54,983 nucleotides of DNA from Glycocaulis albus (GTDB lineage: Bacteria; Pseudomonadota; Alphaproteobacteria; Caulobacterales; Maricaulaceae), in the NCBI RefSeq assembly GCF_014639075.1, contig NZ_BMFS01000016.1, forward strand, positions 1 through 54,983. The letters run 5' to 3'. The position numbers and the translations under genes were made by a program. The notes beneath the pieces are model-generated. The model was not told where the DNA came from. It saw nothing but the letters and a program-made list of their open reading frames with translations, and did no database searches. This document shows positions 15,292-24,934 of this stretch, piece by piece. Every line of letters starts with the position of its first letter. Positions within the stretch are counted from its first letter, which is position 1.

Positions 15292-15923
15292 TGCTGGACG
15301 ATCCATTTGCGGTGAACAGCCTTGTCGAGCGTCTCGGCCGCGCGCTTGACCCGGTTGAGGGGCCGCCACCCGCTCCGGTGCGCGGCGACGGGGACCTGAA
15401 CGGGGCGCCCTCGCCGACCGGGCGCGTTTTGCGTCCCGCGGCTGTGCTGGCGCCGCTTGTCGTACGCGAGACCGGTCTTAGCGTGGTGTTCACGCGCCGG
15501 GCAGACCACCTCTCGGCGCATGCCGGGCAGATCAGTTTTCCGGGCGGGCGCCTCAACGCAGGTGAAGATCCTGCAGAGGCAGCCTTGCGCGAAAGCGAGG
15601 AGGAGATCGGTCTGCCGCGCAGCCGGGTCAGGCTGATCGGCCGGTTTGATCCCTACGAAACGGTGACCGGTTTCCAGATCACGCCCTTTGTGGGACTGGT
15701 GGATTCTGCGGCCGAGTTGCGGGCAGATCCGGGTGAGGTTGCAGAAATCTTTGAAACGCCGTTCGACTTTCTGATGAATCCCGCCAACCATGTGCTCGAA
15801 GAGCGGATGTTTGGCGGACAGCTGCGCCGCTATTACGCGATGCCCCATGAAGGGCGCTATATCTGGGGGGCTACGGCCGGGCTGCTCAAGGCACTGGCCG
15901 ACCGGTTCAACGCCTTCCGCTAG
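15288..15923 (+). CDS. Nudix hydrolase, CoA pyrophosphatase type
   Basis: A 211-aa Nudix enzyme. The Nudix box GGRLNAGEDPAEAALRESEE plus EIGL (residues about 97-120) is complete, with the metal-binding REsEEE. The preceding UPF0035-like SAHAGQISFPGG is typical of NudL/CoAse members, which split CoA to 3',5'-ADP and 4'-phosphopantetheine. ATG 15288 overlaps the TGA of DUF1285; ATG 15291 immediately after is an equal alternative. Substrate assignment rests on the motif only. Confidence 0.9.
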   Translation: MMLDDPFAVNSLVERLGRALDPVEGPPPAPVRGDGDLNGAPSPTGRVLRPAAVLAPLVVRETGLSVVFTRRADHLSAHAGQISFPGGRLNAGEDPAEAALRESEEEIGLPRSRVRLIGRFDPYETVTGFQITPFVGLVDSAAELRADPGEVAEIFETPFDFLMNPANHVLEERMFGGQLRRYYAMPHEGRYIWGATAGLLKALADRFNAFR

Positions 15924-15939
15924 GGGATTGTCATCAGTC

Positions 15940-16308
15940 ATGCGCTTCCTTCTGACGATTGCTGTTCTCTTCCTTTTGCCCTTCGCGGGTTATTACACCT
16001 GGCGCGGCATCAAGGCTGCGATGACGGTGCGCCGTTCAGCGGACGAGGAAGCTGGAAGCCCGTCCGACGGGCTTCCGCCGCCGCCGCTTCAGGTGCTCGC
16101 CCTCGTAGGCGCGGGGCTTGCCATCACCGGAATTCTCGCGCTGGCACTGGGCGGTGTGTTCGGCGGGTCTGGCCAGACTGGCCAGTTTCATCCGCCTACG
16201 CTGGAAGGCGGGCGCGTCGTGCCTGGCCGTATCGATCCGGTAGAGCAGCGCCGCGAAGCGCCGCCGGAGGAGGGACAGGAGCCAGCCGGGGATGGGGCGC
16301 GTGGCTGA
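15940..16308 (+). CDS. DUF6111-like small membrane protein
   Basis: A 122-aa protein with an N-terminal membrane helix (MRFLLTIAVLFLLPFAGYY), a second helix about residues 50-72 and a soluble, acidic C-terminal tail (GRIDPVEQRREAPPEEGQEP). Small proteins of this design sit between the Nudix and CCA genes in many alphaproteobacteria; I recall them as DUF6111. Its last 17 bases overlap the start of cca, implying translational coupling. Function unknown. Confidence 0.75.
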   Translation: MRFLLTIAVLFLLPFAGYYTWRGIKAAMTVRRSADEEAGSPSDGLPPPPLQVLALVGAGLAITGILALALGGVFGGSGQTGQFHPPTLEGGRVVPGRIDPVEQRREAPPEEGQEPAGDGARG

Positions 16309-17536
16309 CCGGCTAAGGCCGGAAGATCATGCCTGGCTGAACGATCCGGCCGGGGTGGCCGTCATGGACGCGCTGCTGGCCGCAGCGGCCGATGGCGCGC
16401 GCTATGTCGGTGGCTGCGTCCGCAATGCCTTGCTTTCAGCGCCTGTGAGCGACACCGATATCGCGACGGTGCTGACCCCGCCCCAGACAATGGCCGCCCT
16501 TGAGGCGGCCGGTATCCGCGCTGTGCCGACAGGCTTCGAGCACGGCACGATCACAGCGGTTTCCGGCAAGCGGGGCTTTGAAGTCACCACCTTGCGCAAG
16601 GACGTGGCCACGGACGGACGCCGGGCGGTCGTAGCCTTCTCGACGGACTGGGAAGATGATGCCAGGCGGCGCGATTTCAGGCTTAACGCGATCTACGCTG
16701 ATCCCAGCGGAGAGCTTTTCGATCCTGTTGGCGGGGTTGAAGACGCGCTGGCAGGGCGTATCCGCTTCATAGGCAAGCCGGCCGAGCGCATCGCGGAGGA
16801 TTATCTGCGTATCCTGCGCTTTTACCGTTTCCAAGCCTGGTATGGACGCACCCCCCTCGACCCGGAGGGCCACGCGGCGTGTATCGCTTCCAAGGCAGGT
16901 CTTGGCCAGCTCTCGGCGGAGCGTGTCTGGCTGGAGCTGAAAAAACTGCTCGCGGCGCCGGATCCCGGCCCGGTGCTGGAGGCGATGCAGGAAGGCAACG
17001 TTCTTAACGAAGTGTTACCGTGGAGTATCGACTTAAAGCTTTTCTTAAGCTTACACTCTCTGCCAACGCAGGAATCCCGGCCAGCCGATCCGCTGATAAG
17101 GGTGGCGGCACTCCTGGCGGGGGGAGACGCTATGAGGGTAGACGCGCTCTGCGACACCATGAAGGTGTCAAACGCTGAACGGACGCGGCTTCATGCCGCC
17201 GTCCGGCGCGTGGGCGTTCACCCCGGCATGGACCGCGTGGCGCTGCGTGCGGCCCTCTACGAACAGGGACGCCAGGCTGTGGAGGATCAGCTATTGCTGG
17301 CCGCGGCGCGCGGCGAGGGCCGGCGCGATGTGCTGTCGCGTGATCTCGATGCCGTCAGCCGCTGGCAGCGTCCGGCATTTCCGTTGAAGGCAGCAGATCT
17401 TCTGGCTGCAGGGTATCAGCGCGGCCCTTCGCTCGGCCGCACGATGAAAGCTCTTGAGGCGCGCTGGGTGGAGAGTGATTTCATTCTCGGCCGGGCCGAC
17501 CTTCTGGCTATCGCCGCCAACGGGGGAGAGTCCTGA
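16292..17536 (+). CDS. cca: CCA tRNA nucleotidyltransferase/poly(A) polymerase family
   Basis: A 414-aa class II nucleotidyltransferase that adds or repairs the 3' CCA of tRNAs. Motifs: YVGGCVRNALL (residues 38-48), the catalytic DxD at Asp54/Asp56 (SDTDIA), RRRDFRLNAIYADPSG and the nucleotide-recognition ERIAEDYLRILRFYRF. The C-terminal half is helical with no HD domain. The gene starts inside the previous one and its TGA shares a base with the ATG of the next. A poly(A) polymerase function cannot be excluded from sequence. Confidence 0.92.
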   Translation: MGRVADRLRPEDHAWLNDPAGVAVMDALLAAAADGARYVGGCVRNALLSAPVSDTDIATVLTPPQTMAALEAAGIRAVPTGFEHGTITAVSGKRGFEVTTLRKDVATDGRRAVVAFSTDWEDDARRRDFRLNAIYADPSGELFDPVGGVEDALAGRIRFIGKPAERIAEDYLRILRFYRFQAWYGRTPLDPEGHAACIASKAGLGQLSAERVWLELKKLLAAPDPGPVLEAMQEGNVLNEVLPWSIDLKLFLSLHSLPTQESRPADPLIRVAALLAGGDAMRVDALCDTMKVSNAERTRLHAAVRRVGVHPGMDRVALRAALYEQGRQAVEDQLLLAAARGEGRRDVLSRDLDAVSRWQRPAFPLKAADLLAAGYQRGPSLGRTMKALEARWVESDFILGRADLLAIAANGGES

Positions 17537-19038
17537 TGGACGTGTTCTCCCGGCGCTTCCAGTATCGTATCGGCTCCGGCCTCTATGACCGGCAGCTCTA
17601 CCTGCATGATTACGACCAGGTCGCAGAGGACGCCCAGCACAGACGTGATCCTGATGCCGACCGGGAGCGCGAGCACGCCAGCCAGGAATTGTCGCTGCGC
17701 CATCAGGTGCGCGTGGCCATTACCCAGTCAGTGGGCGGTCGGGGCGCCGGCACCTTGCCCGAAGGCCCGCGCGCCGAGTTGGCAGACCTCTATGCCCAGG
17801 TGCGCAACCCGCTGGCACCACTCGTCCGGCAGGAGACGCTCAACTGGCTGATGCCTGTCATGCCGCTGGCGGGACAGTCGATCGTCGTACCCGAACCGCT
17901 GGCGGCGGGCATACGCCAGGACGAACCCAACGTATCCCGGCTGGCGATGTGGGCCTGCGTCGTGCTGATGGACTATGTCGAGGTTCACTACCAGACCCTG
18001 TCGGCAAGCGCGAAAACCGATTTTTCGCGTGATCTCAACACGCGCCTGTCCAATGGCGGCTCGCCCTGGTCGTTTGATCTTGGACGCTGGATGCGGCCGG
18101 GCTGGCCGCGCGAACGTGACACCGGCTTCGACCGGATCGTTCATGCGCTCTGGTCGGAGAGCGATACCGCGCTCGCCCGGCGCGTCAACGAGGTGCTGGG
18201 ACCGGACTACCAGCCCGGGCAGAGCCACGGACCGGATGGCGAGCTGGCGCGTGTGGAGGCCTCCAACCGCGATATCAAGCCGGTCCTGAAGCAGGCGGCC
18301 GGGGATCTGGCACATGCCGAGCGCCTGCTGCTGACGGACCCCAAACTCGAACATGAGGGGCATACCAAGGCGATTGCCGCTGCCCGCAGCGCGTTCGACC
18401 AGTGCGCCACCAGCTATCCCGGTTCGGTTGGCCGGCCTTTCATGCGCTACAAGCCGCCGCCCGGCCGCCGTTCACGCTTTGCTGCGCCGCCGCGTACAGC
18501 GCGCTCGCGCATGGATGCGCAGGGCGGTCCGGGCACGCGGCGTGCGCCCCAGCAATTCATTTCGCCTAGTGAAGGTGCGCGGGCGGCCCACCGGCTGATG
18601 CGCCTTGCCGAATATGCTGCCGGTGACAGTCTTGTGCGGCCGGGCGGGGCCAGCGCGGCCACGCGCGAAACCATCCTCAAGCGTATGCCGTTCGCCGAAT
18701 TTCTGGTGCGTCTGGTGGTGATGAGCCCGTCAGAGAATGAAGCGGAGGAATATGCCCGCGTCGTGCGCATGCCGTCCGGCTCCAAGCTTGAGATCAAGGT
18801 GGATGACGGGGTGCTGGCCCGTCTGGTCATAGATATGATGGCGCATCTGGGCATTTATGCCGCGCGCGCCGACACCATGGAGGTGAAGGAAAGCCCCGGC
18901 CTGCTGCCTGACGCGGCGGATATGCCTGACTGGCTCGTCAATTCGCTTGCGGTAGGGTGGATGGTGCTGAAAGCCGGGGTATTGCTCGGTATCGGCTTCG
19001 CGATCGGCGTACTGGCCGCGCGCATGGGGCTAATCTAG
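17536..19038 (+). CDS. Unknown 500-aa protein with C-terminal membrane anchor
   Basis: A 500-aa protein I do not recognise. It opens MDVFSRRFQYRIGSGLYDRQ, has a long hydrophilic helical region, a basic Pro/Arg/Ala-rich linker around residues 310-335 (KPPPGRRSRFAAPPRTARSR), and ends in a single hydrophobic helix (residues about 474-498, VLKAGVLLGIGFAIGVLAAR), so it is probably tail-anchored in the inner membrane facing the cytosol. ATG 17536 uses the last base of the cca stop (TGATG), so it is tightly coupled to the tRNA nucleotidyltransferase. Codon usage resembles neighbours. It may be a lineage-specific envelope or RNA-associated protein; that is a guess. Confidence 0.8.
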   Translation: MDVFSRRFQYRIGSGLYDRQLYLHDYDQVAEDAQHRRDPDADREREHASQELSLRHQVRVAITQSVGGRGAGTLPEGPRAELADLYAQVRNPLAPLVRQETLNWLMPVMPLAGQSIVVPEPLAAGIRQDEPNVSRLAMWACVVLMDYVEVHYQTLSASAKTDFSRDLNTRLSNGGSPWSFDLGRWMRPGWPRERDTGFDRIVHALWSESDTALARRVNEVLGPDYQPGQSHGPDGELARVEASNRDIKPVLKQAAGDLAHAERLLLTDPKLEHEGHTKAIAAARSAFDQCATSYPGSVGRPFMRYKPPPGRRSRFAAPPRTARSRMDAQGGPGTRRAPQQFISPSEGARAAHRLMRLAEYAAGDSLVRPGGASAATRETILKRMPFAEFLVRLVVMSPSENEAEEYARVVRMPSGSKLEIKVDDGVLARLVIDMMAHLGIYAARADTMEVKESPGLLPDAADMPDWLVNSLAVGWMVLKAGVLLGIGFAIGVLAARMGLI

Positions 19039-19051
19039 TGCCGGCAAGCCG

Positions 19052-19960
19052 CTACGGCCATTTGGCCTCCGGCGGCATGGATGACAGGATCGAGGTCACA
19101 TTGCCGCCTGTCTCCAGCCCGAATTTCGTGCCCCGGTCATAGAGCAGGTTGAACTCGGCATAGCGGCCGCGCCGGACCAGCTGTTCCTCGCGGTCGGCTG
19201 CACTCCAGGCTGTGCCCATCCGCCGGGCGACGATCTCGGGGTAAATCTCGAGGAACGCCTCGCCGACATCGCGGGTAAACGCAAAATCCGCGTCATGATC
19301 GCCGCTGTCGAGATGGTCGTAGAAAATGCCGCCCACGCCGCGCGGTTCATTGCGGTGTTTCAGCCAGAAATACTCGTCGCACCAGGCCTTGAATTTCGTG
19401 AAATAGCCGGGATCGTGGGCATCACAGGCCTCTTTCGCCGCTGCGTGGAAGTCCTTCGCATCCTCAAACGTCTCGCTGCGCTGGTAATCCTGCGTGGGGT
19501 TGAGGTCCATGCCGCCGCCGAACCAGCTCACCGTTGTGGTGATGAAACGCGTATTCATGTGGACCGCTGGCACATGCGGGTTGCGCATATGGGCAATCAG
19601 CGAGATGCCGGTGGCAAAGAAGCGCGGATCTTCCGCCGCGCCGCGCACATGCCTGGCAAACTGCGGCGAAAAGCGGCCATAAACCGTGGAACAGTGCACG
19701 CCGACTTTCTCGAACAGGCGGCCATGCATCATGCCCATGACGCCGCCGCCGAGATCCTCCGATCCTTCACCCCTCTTCCAGGGCGTCAGCTCGAACCGGC
19801 CCGGCTCGCCCGGATACAGGTCGGCCGGTGCCTCCTCTTCCAGTGCCTCGAATGCGGCGCAAATCCGGTCACGCAAGCCCTCAAACCAGATGCGGGCCTC
19901 TTCGCGGCGGGTCTCCAGCGTGGCGGCGGCAATCGGAGAGGCAGCAGGTTGGCTGGACAT
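19052..19960 (-). CDS. hemF: Oxygen-dependent coproporphyrinogen III oxidase
   Basis: A 302-aa enzyme of heme synthesis converting coproporphyrinogen III to protoporphyrinogen IX with O2. Characteristic blocks are [52 protein letters not shown] and [20 protein letters not shown]. Full length, no frameshift. It is convergent with the 500-aa gene (13-bp gap) and divergent from the sulfotransferase gene. The start at 19960 has AAAGGG about 7 bases upstream. Confidence 0.96.
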   Translation of the reverse strand: MSSQPAASPIAAATLETRREEARIWFEGLRDRICAAFEALEEEAPADLYPGEPGRFELTPWKRGEGSEDLGGGVMGMMHGRLFEKVGVHCSTVYGRFSPQFARHVRGAAEDPRFFATGISLIAHMRNPHVPAVHMNTRFITTTVSWFGGGMDLNPTQDYQRSETFEDAKDFHAAAKEACDAHDPGYFTKFKAWCDEYFWLKHRNEPRGVGGIFYDHLDSGDHDADFAFTRDVGEAFLEIYPEIVARRMGTAWSAADREEQLVRRGRYAEFNLLYDRGTKFGLETGGNVTSILSSMPPEAKWP

Positions 19961-20140
19961 GAATAACCCTTTTCCGGTCGTGGCTTTTCAGCCGGCACAA
20001 AAGACACTTAACGCCACAAGCGCAAGTGACGCAGTGCCGCAGGCTGGCCTTGCCCGTCAAGCTTGGCTAGGTTTGCGCAGCCGCAGCAGGGGGTTTGCGG
20101 TGTTTCATTGCCAGCACGGCACCAGCCCAACGGAGCTGAC

Positions 20141-21589
20141 ATGCTTCAGCCGCGACAGGATGATCCGCTTGCGGGCCTGTACAACGCCGCATCGCGTGAA
20201 GACTTGCTGGCGATGTCTGTAGAGGCGCGTGCGCTCGTCAATTCCGGTCCCGAGCTGGGTTCGCGATGGAGCGAAGTGGCCGGCATCATGAACGAGGCGG
20301 GCGATATCGCCTGCCTGCTGGGTGCTTGCCACAAGCTGATCGAACAGGTGCCCGATGACCCCCAGTCCCATATCTGGCTGGCGAGCGCATACACAGCTGG
20401 CGGCGATCATCGCTCGGCCCTGCAGACGCTTCAGCCTCTTCTGGCAGCCAATCCGCGTGATGCGGCGCTGAACCGGCGTGTCGGACGCATACTGCTTGAT
20501 CTCGGCCTGACAAGCGAGGCGCAGGTCCTCTTCCGCTCGGCCCTGGCCTCGAACGGGCTCGACGCGCTTGCCTGGGAAGGGCTTTCGAAAGCCAAGACCT
20601 TCACGGCCGGTGAGGACGATCTGGCGCAGCTTGAGCAGGCCCGCATTTCTGCAGGCGAGGAGATGAGCCCGCGGGACAGGGGGATATTGTCCTACGCGCT
20701 GGCCAAAGCCTACGAGGACATTGGCGAATACGATATTGCCTCTCGCCGGGTCGCCGAGGCAGCCGCCTTCTACCGTGCATCGGCACCTTTTGACATGGAC
20801 CAGCACGAGGAAGGCGTAAGGCGCATACTCGACGTCTACGATTCCAGCTTCACCGGCGCGAACGAGGAGGCGGGGCTGATCGACAGCCGTCCGGTCTTCA
20901 TCATTGCGCCGCCATCGTGCGGCGCGAGCTGGCTGGCATCGGTGCTCTCAGCGCCGGCAGGCGTAGCTGCCTTGCCGCGTAGCAACTCGCTCTTCTGGAT
21001 GAGCGCGGCGCCTCTGGGCGATCAGACGCGTGAGCACATCCGTGCAGCCCTCTCCGCTCCGGGCGAGGGCAATGCGCTGACGGGGGTGGGCAAGGCCTAT
21101 CTGGAGTATGCCCACGAAATTCTCGGCGATGTGCGCCGCTGGATTGATCCGACATCGCTAGGCGAACTTGCTGCAGGCGCTATCGGGCTGTGTCTGCCTG
21201 CCGCACGCTTTGTGCGCATCCGGCGGGACCCGCTCGACCAGGCCTGGTCAATCCTGAAAACCCGTTACCAGCGCGCGCGCCACTGGACTTATCACGCTGA
21301 CGACATTGCCCGCGCGCTGGCGGCTCACAACCGGCTGGTGGAGCACTGGGAAACCCTGTTCCCGGGCCGTTTCCTCACCGTGCGTTACGAGGACCTCGCC
21401 GAAGACACGGAGAACGAGGTCCGCCGTATCGCGTTCTTTACCGGTGTCGATGCCGACAGCGCTGCCGAGGCCGCCGCACGGCAAAAGCCGGCCCTTGAAA
21501 CGGACCCTGCAGGCATTCATCAGCGGGCGGGCGCACGCATAGAGCCGGTACGCGAGGCGCTTGTGCGGGCCGGGTTCACGCTTCCCTAG
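20141..21589 (+). CDS. TPR-sulfotransferase family protein
   Basis: A 482-aa protein with tetratricopeptide-like repeats in the first half (for example ALQTLQPLLAANPRDAALNR, LGLTSEAQVLFRSALASNG) and a P-loop sulfotransferase domain from about residue 240. The PAPS-binding 5'-phosphosulfate loop is PVFIIAPPSCGASWLASVL and the 3'-phosphate region is RFVRIRRDPLDQAWS. The 5' loop has CGASW where active enzymes usually have SGTT/SGSS, so activity is uncertain. ATG 20141 has GGAG at 20132-20135; an in-frame ATG at 20063 has none. Such TPR-sulfotransferases are abundant in Caulobacterales-like genomes; the acceptor (protein Tyr, lipid or glycan) is unknown. Confidence 0.85.
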   Translation: MLQPRQDDPLAGLYNAASREDLLAMSVEARALVNSGPELGSRWSEVAGIMNEAGDIACLLGACHKLIEQVPDDPQSHIWLASAYTAGGDHRSALQTLQPLLAANPRDAALNRRVGRILLDLGLTSEAQVLFRSALASNGLDALAWEGLSKAKTFTAGEDDLAQLEQARISAGEEMSPRDRGILSYALAKAYEDIGEYDIASRRVAEAAAFYRASAPFDMDQHEEGVRRILDVYDSSFTGANEEAGLIDSRPVFIIAPPSCGASWLASVLSAPAGVAALPRSNSLFWMSAAPLGDQTREHIRAALSAPGEGNALTGVGKAYLEYAHEILGDVRRWIDPTSLGELAAGAIGLCLPAARFVRIRRDPLDQAWSILKTRYQRARHWTYHADDIARALAAHNRLVEHWETLFPGRFLTVRYEDLAEDTENEVRRIAFFTGVDADSAAEAAARQKPALETDPAGIHQRAGARIEPVREALVRAGFTLP

Positions 21590-22154
21590 CAAACAAGGCA
21601 CCCAGCGTTCCGGCGACCTCCATCACCGGCGCTGCGCTGCGCTTTGCGCGGGCGAGGACAAGGGCTCCCTCGATGGCGCAAAGCGCAAGCAGTGCCAATT
21701 CCCCGCTGCGGTGCTCGCTGATCCCGTCCGCCTTCAACCTTGCTGCCAATGCGTCCTGCCAGCTGGAGAAAGCGGCGGACAGCGTGCTTGCAAGCCGGTC
21801 CGAAACGGCTGCCTGTTCCAGTGTCAGCGTTGCCACCGGACAGCCGAGCTTGAAACCTGACTGCTCCAACCACCCGGCCAGCCGGCTGGCAAACCGTGCA
21901 ATCATCTGCGTGGCGTCGCCGCTGTCGGACGCATCCTTGCAGATGGTGGCCAGAAACCGTTCGCTGGCGAGCGCCGCGGCGGCTACCGCCAGGCCCTCCT
22001 TCCCGTCGGGGAAGTGGTGGTAGAGCGAGCCTTTCGGCGCCCGCGCGGCAGCCAGCACATCGTTCAGACCTGTGGAGGCATAGCCGCGCTCCTGAAACAG
22101 GCGTGCAGCCGCGCCAATCAGCCGCTCCCGGGTGGAATGCGTTTCGCTCGCCAT
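21576..22154 (-). CDS. TetR/AcrR family regulator of the divergent thioesterase gene
   Basis: A 192-aa regulator with the TetR HTH LIGAAARLFQERGYASTGLN then APKGSLYHHFPDGKEGLA (residues about 12-55), the LYHHFP recognition helix being typical of the AcuR/NemR-like, TetR_C_33 group. GGGAGG precedes ATG 22154. The 96-bp divergent gap holds the perfect palindrome ATAGACCG-GT-CGGTCTAT, closely like known NemR/AcuR-type boxes, so autoregulation and control of the thioesterase gene are likely. Its 3' end overlaps the convergent sulfotransferase gene by 14 bases. Confidence 0.9.
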   Translation of the reverse strand: MASETHSTRERLIGAAARLFQERGYASTGLNDVLAAARAPKGSLYHHFPDGKEGLAVAAAALASERFLATICKDASDSGDATQMIARFASRLAGWLEQSGFKLGCPVATLTLEQAAVSDRLASTLSAAFSSWQDALAARLKADGISEHRSGELALLALCAIEGALVLARAKRSAAPVMEVAGTLGALFAREA

Positions 22155-22220
22155 GTTCCCTCCCTGATTCGTGCTGCAAGACACCCGCACTCTTTACACG
22201 CGTTGACGTCACGTCAATAT

Positions 22221-22238
22221 ATAGACCGGTCGGTCTAT
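22221..22238. promoter_or_regulatory. TetR-type operator palindrome
   Basis: ATAGACCG-GT-CGGTCTAT: perfect 8-bp arms with a 2-base spacer, 67 bases from the regulator start and 13 from the thioesterase start. TAGACC-N-GGTCTA palindromes are the established operators of NemR/AcuR-like TetR proteins. A second palindrome, TTGACG-TCA-CGTCAA (22203-22217), lies beside it and may carry a promoter -35 element in either direction. Confidence 0.75.
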
Positions 22239-22250
22239 GTGGAGGGTGTG

Positions 22251-22766
22251 ATGCAAGACGGTCAGGAACCGATGGACGTGCGCAGGCCGGGCAGGGCTGC
22301 GTCAGGTGAGCCCCCGATGCCTCTGGTTGACGCGGCAACGCTGAGGGAAATCGTCGCTATCCAGCCCTTTACCCGCTGGACCGGGCTGGAGGTGGTGCGT
22401 GTGGACCATGGTTATGTGGAGACCCGCATGACCTTGCGCCCCGAGGATATGGTCCAGCATCATGGCTTTCTGCACGGAGGCCTTGTCGCCTTTCTCGCGG
22501 ACAATGTGAGCGCCTATGCGGCCGCAACGGCGATTGGCGATGTGCTCACCGCCCAGTTCTCCGTGAACTATTTGTCTCCCGGCATTGGTGAGGCGTTCGT
22601 GGCGCGCGGGTATGTGGTAAAGGCGGGCAAGCGCCAGGTGGTGACCCGCGCCGACATCTTTGCGGTCAGCGCCGGGGAGGAAAAGCTCGTCGCCATTGCC
22701 AGCGCAGTTATTCTGCCTGCCGGAGCGGCTTCGCTGGCAAGGGGGCCGGCGCCTTCGGCAGCCTGA
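22251..22766 (+). CDS. PaaI-type hotdog-fold thioesterase
   Basis: A 171-aa acyl-CoA thioesterase-like protein of the PaaI/YbgC 4HBT fold. The core HGFLHGGLVAFLADNVSAYAA (residues about 77-97) carries the HGG(x)xxxxD active-site signature with the Asp, and GDVLTAQFSVNYLSPG the central strand. ATG 22251 follows GGAGGG by 4 bases; GTG 22248 is possible. An extra 30-residue N terminus is variable in the family. Control by the adjacent TetR suggests hydrolysis of an inducible or toxic acyl-CoA, which is inference. Confidence 0.87.
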   Translation: MQDGQEPMDVRRPGRAASGEPPMPLVDAATLREIVAIQPFTRWTGLEVVRVDHGYVETRMTLRPEDMVQHHGFLHGGLVAFLADNVSAYAAATAIGDVLTAQFSVNYLSPGIGEAFVARGYVVKAGKRQVVTRADIFAVSAGEEKLVAIASAVILPAGAASLARGPAPSAA

Positions 22767-23001
22767 GACGCTTTCACGCAGATAATCTGGTTGAAAAAAT
22801 GCGGCTCTCATTCTAATCCCGCCGCACCAGTGAGCGTTGACGGGGCGGACGCTGCGGCGTTGGGACGCAAGGGCGGACCCGGCCTGTCACGCTAGATCAG
22901 AGGTAACGACGTGTCTGCGCGGGCCTTGCGGCTGCGTGCAGACTTACGCCATACAGGGGGCGTAGGCGAGCGTTGCCAGCCGCCGTGAGAGAGGTCTGCG
23001 C

Positions 23002-23619
23002 GTGACAGAAGCTGTTGAACACACCGGCGCCGACGGCCAGGAGCCAAGCCGCCGCGATTTCATCTACATTGCCACCGGCGGCGCCCTTGCCGTGGGTGGT
23101 GCGTTTACCATCTGGCCGTTCATCGACCAGATGAACCCGGCGGCCGATACGCTGGCGCTTGCCTCCACCGAGGTGAATATCGCCGAGCTGGAAGAGGGCC
23201 AGGAAATCACGGTGATCTATCGCGAGCGCCCGCATTTCGTGCGCCGCCGCACCGCTGCGGAAGTGGAAGCGGCCCGTGGCGTCAACATCGCCAGCCTGCC
23301 TGACCGCGACGCGCGTAACTTCAACCTGGGCGATGGCGCGCCGGCGACCGACGAGAACCGTTCCGCGATGACGGCGGCAGTGGCCGAAGGTGTCGAGATC
23401 GAGGATGCGCTGCGCGCGTCCCTGCTGGTCACCAGCGCCAACTGCACCCATCTGGGCTGCGTGCCGACCGAGGGCGCAGGCGATTACGGTGCGTGGTTCT
23501 GCCCGTGCCATGGCTCTCACTACGACACTTCGGGGCGTATCCGCCGCGGACCGGCGCCGGAGAATCTCTCCGTGCCCGTGATGACCTTCACCTCAGCCTC
23601 AGTGCTGCGTCTCGGCTAG
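23002..23619 (+). CDS. petA: Ubiquinol-cytochrome c reductase Rieske iron-sulfur subunit
   Basis: A 205-aa subunit of the bc1 complex. A twin-arginine-like leader ([12 protein letters not shown]) and one membrane anchor (residues about 18-42) lead to the [2Fe-2S] head. Cluster ligands are Cys148/His150 in CTHLGC and Cys167/His170 in CPCHGS, with Cys153 and Cys169 for the disulfide. The start codon is GTG 23002 preceded by GAGAGG. The residues before CTHLGC (LLVTSAN) differ from the usual WLVxxGV. First gene of petABC, 14 bases before petB. Confidence 0.96.
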   Translation: MTEAVEHTGADGQEPSRRDFIYIATGGALAVGGAFTIWPFIDQMNPAADTLALASTEVNIAELEEGQEITVIYRERPHFVRRRTAAEVEAARGVNIASLPDRDARNFNLGDGAPATDENRSAMTAAVAEGVEIEDALRASLLVTSANCTHLGCVPTEGAGDYGAWFCPCHGSHYDTSGRIRRGPAPENLSVPVMTFTSASVLRLG

Positions 23620-23633
23620 GGGAAAGCAAAACA

Positions 23634-24920
23634 ATGAGCGGACCTTCGACCTACGAACCGAAAACCGGCTTTACCAAATGGCTGGATGCGCGCCTGCCGG
23701 TTGTGCGTCTGGGCTGGGATTCCTTTGTGGACTTCCCCACACCCCGCAACCTCAATTACTGGTACACGTTCGGCGGCATTCTCACCGTCTGCCTGATGAT
23801 CCAGATCATCACCGGCATCGTGCTCGCCATGCACTACGTGCCGCATATCGATCATGCCTTTGCCAGCGTGCAGCGCATTGACCGCGACGTGAACTATGGC
23901 TGGCTGGTCCGTTCCATCCACGCCGTCGGCGCGTCGATGTTCTTCCTTGCCGTCTACATGCACATTTTCCGGGGGCTGTATTACGGCTCCTACAAGGCTC
24001 CGCGCGAGCTATTGTGGATCCTCGGCGTAGTCATCTACCTGCTGATGATGGCGGCTGCCTTCCTCGGCTACGTGCTGCCCTGGGGCCAGATGTCCTACTG
24101 GGGTGCCATGGTGATCACCAACCTTCTGGGCGCCTTCCCGATCGTCGGCGGCCCCATCACCGAATGGCTGTGGGGCGGGTTCTCGGTGGGCAATGCCACG
24201 CTGAACCGCTTCTTCTCGCTGCACTATCTCATCCCGTTCCTGATCGCGGGCGTGGTTGGCCTGCATGTGTGGGCGCTGCACGTTCCGGGTAACAACAATC
24301 CGACCGGCATCGAGGTGAAGTCCAATCGGGACACGCTGCCCTTCCATCCCTACTATACCTCGAAGGACGGCTTCGCGATTGTGCTGTTCATGGTGATCTT
24401 TGCGTTCTTTGTCTTCTACTGGCCGGACGCGCTGGGTCACTCCGACAACTTCATCCCGGCTGACCCGCTGGTAACGCCCGCCCTGATCGTGCCGGAATGG
24501 TATCTCCTGCCCTTCTACGCCATCCTGCGGGCTGTGCCGGACAAGCTCGGCGGCGTGCTGCTGATGTTCGGCGCCATCGGCATCCTGTTTGTGCTGCCCT
24601 GGCTCGACACCTCCAAGGTGCGCTCCATGCGCTACCGCCCGCTCGCCCGCTGGTTCTTCGGCTTCTTTGTGCTGGCCTGTCTGGGGCTTGGCTGGGCCGG
24701 TGCGGAACTGCCCGATACGCCGGTGCCCGGACTGGGCGCGATCGGTGTGGACTTCCTGCTGATGGGCCGTGTCCTCACCGTTTATTACTTCGCCTACTTC
24801 CTCGTGATCCTGCCCATACTGGGTTTCGTGGAAAAACCGTCCGAGCGGCCTGCCTCCATCGAGGAATCGGTTCTGGGCAGCTCGTCGAAATCCGCGCCCG
24901 CCGCGGTTCCGGCTGAATAG
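23634..24920 (+). CDS. petB: Cytochrome b subunit of bc1 complex
   Basis: A 428-aa integral membrane protein with eight helices. It carries the paired heme-ligand histidines in helices B and D ([20 protein letters not shown] and the HYLIPF...HVWALH segment), and the Qo-site motif [24 protein letters not shown] 23634 is chosen because it begins [20 protein letters not shown], the usual cytoplasmic N terminus, with AGGGGA upstream. It receives electrons from ubiquinol and passes them to the quinone-reduction site. Second gene of the operon. Confidence 0.97.
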   Translation: MSGPSTYEPKTGFTKWLDARLPVVRLGWDSFVDFPTPRNLNYWYTFGGILTVCLMIQIITGIVLAMHYVPHIDHAFASVQRIDRDVNYGWLVRSIHAVGASMFFLAVYMHIFRGLYYGSYKAPRELLWILGVVIYLLMMAAAFLGYVLPWGQMSYWGAMVITNLLGAFPIVGGPITEWLWGGFSVGNATLNRFFSLHYLIPFLIAGVVGLHVWALHVPGNNNPTGIEVKSNRDTLPFHPYYTSKDGFAIVLFMVIFAFFVFYWPDALGHSDNFIPADPLVTPALIVPEWYLLPFYAILRAVPDKLGGVLLMFGAIGILFVLPWLDTSKVRSMRYRPLARWFFGFFVLACLGLGWAGAELPDTPVPGLGAIGVDFLLMGRVLTVYYFAYFLVILPILGFVEKPSERPASIEESVLGSSSKSAPAAVPAE

Positions 24921-24934
24921 GAGTGAATGGAACA

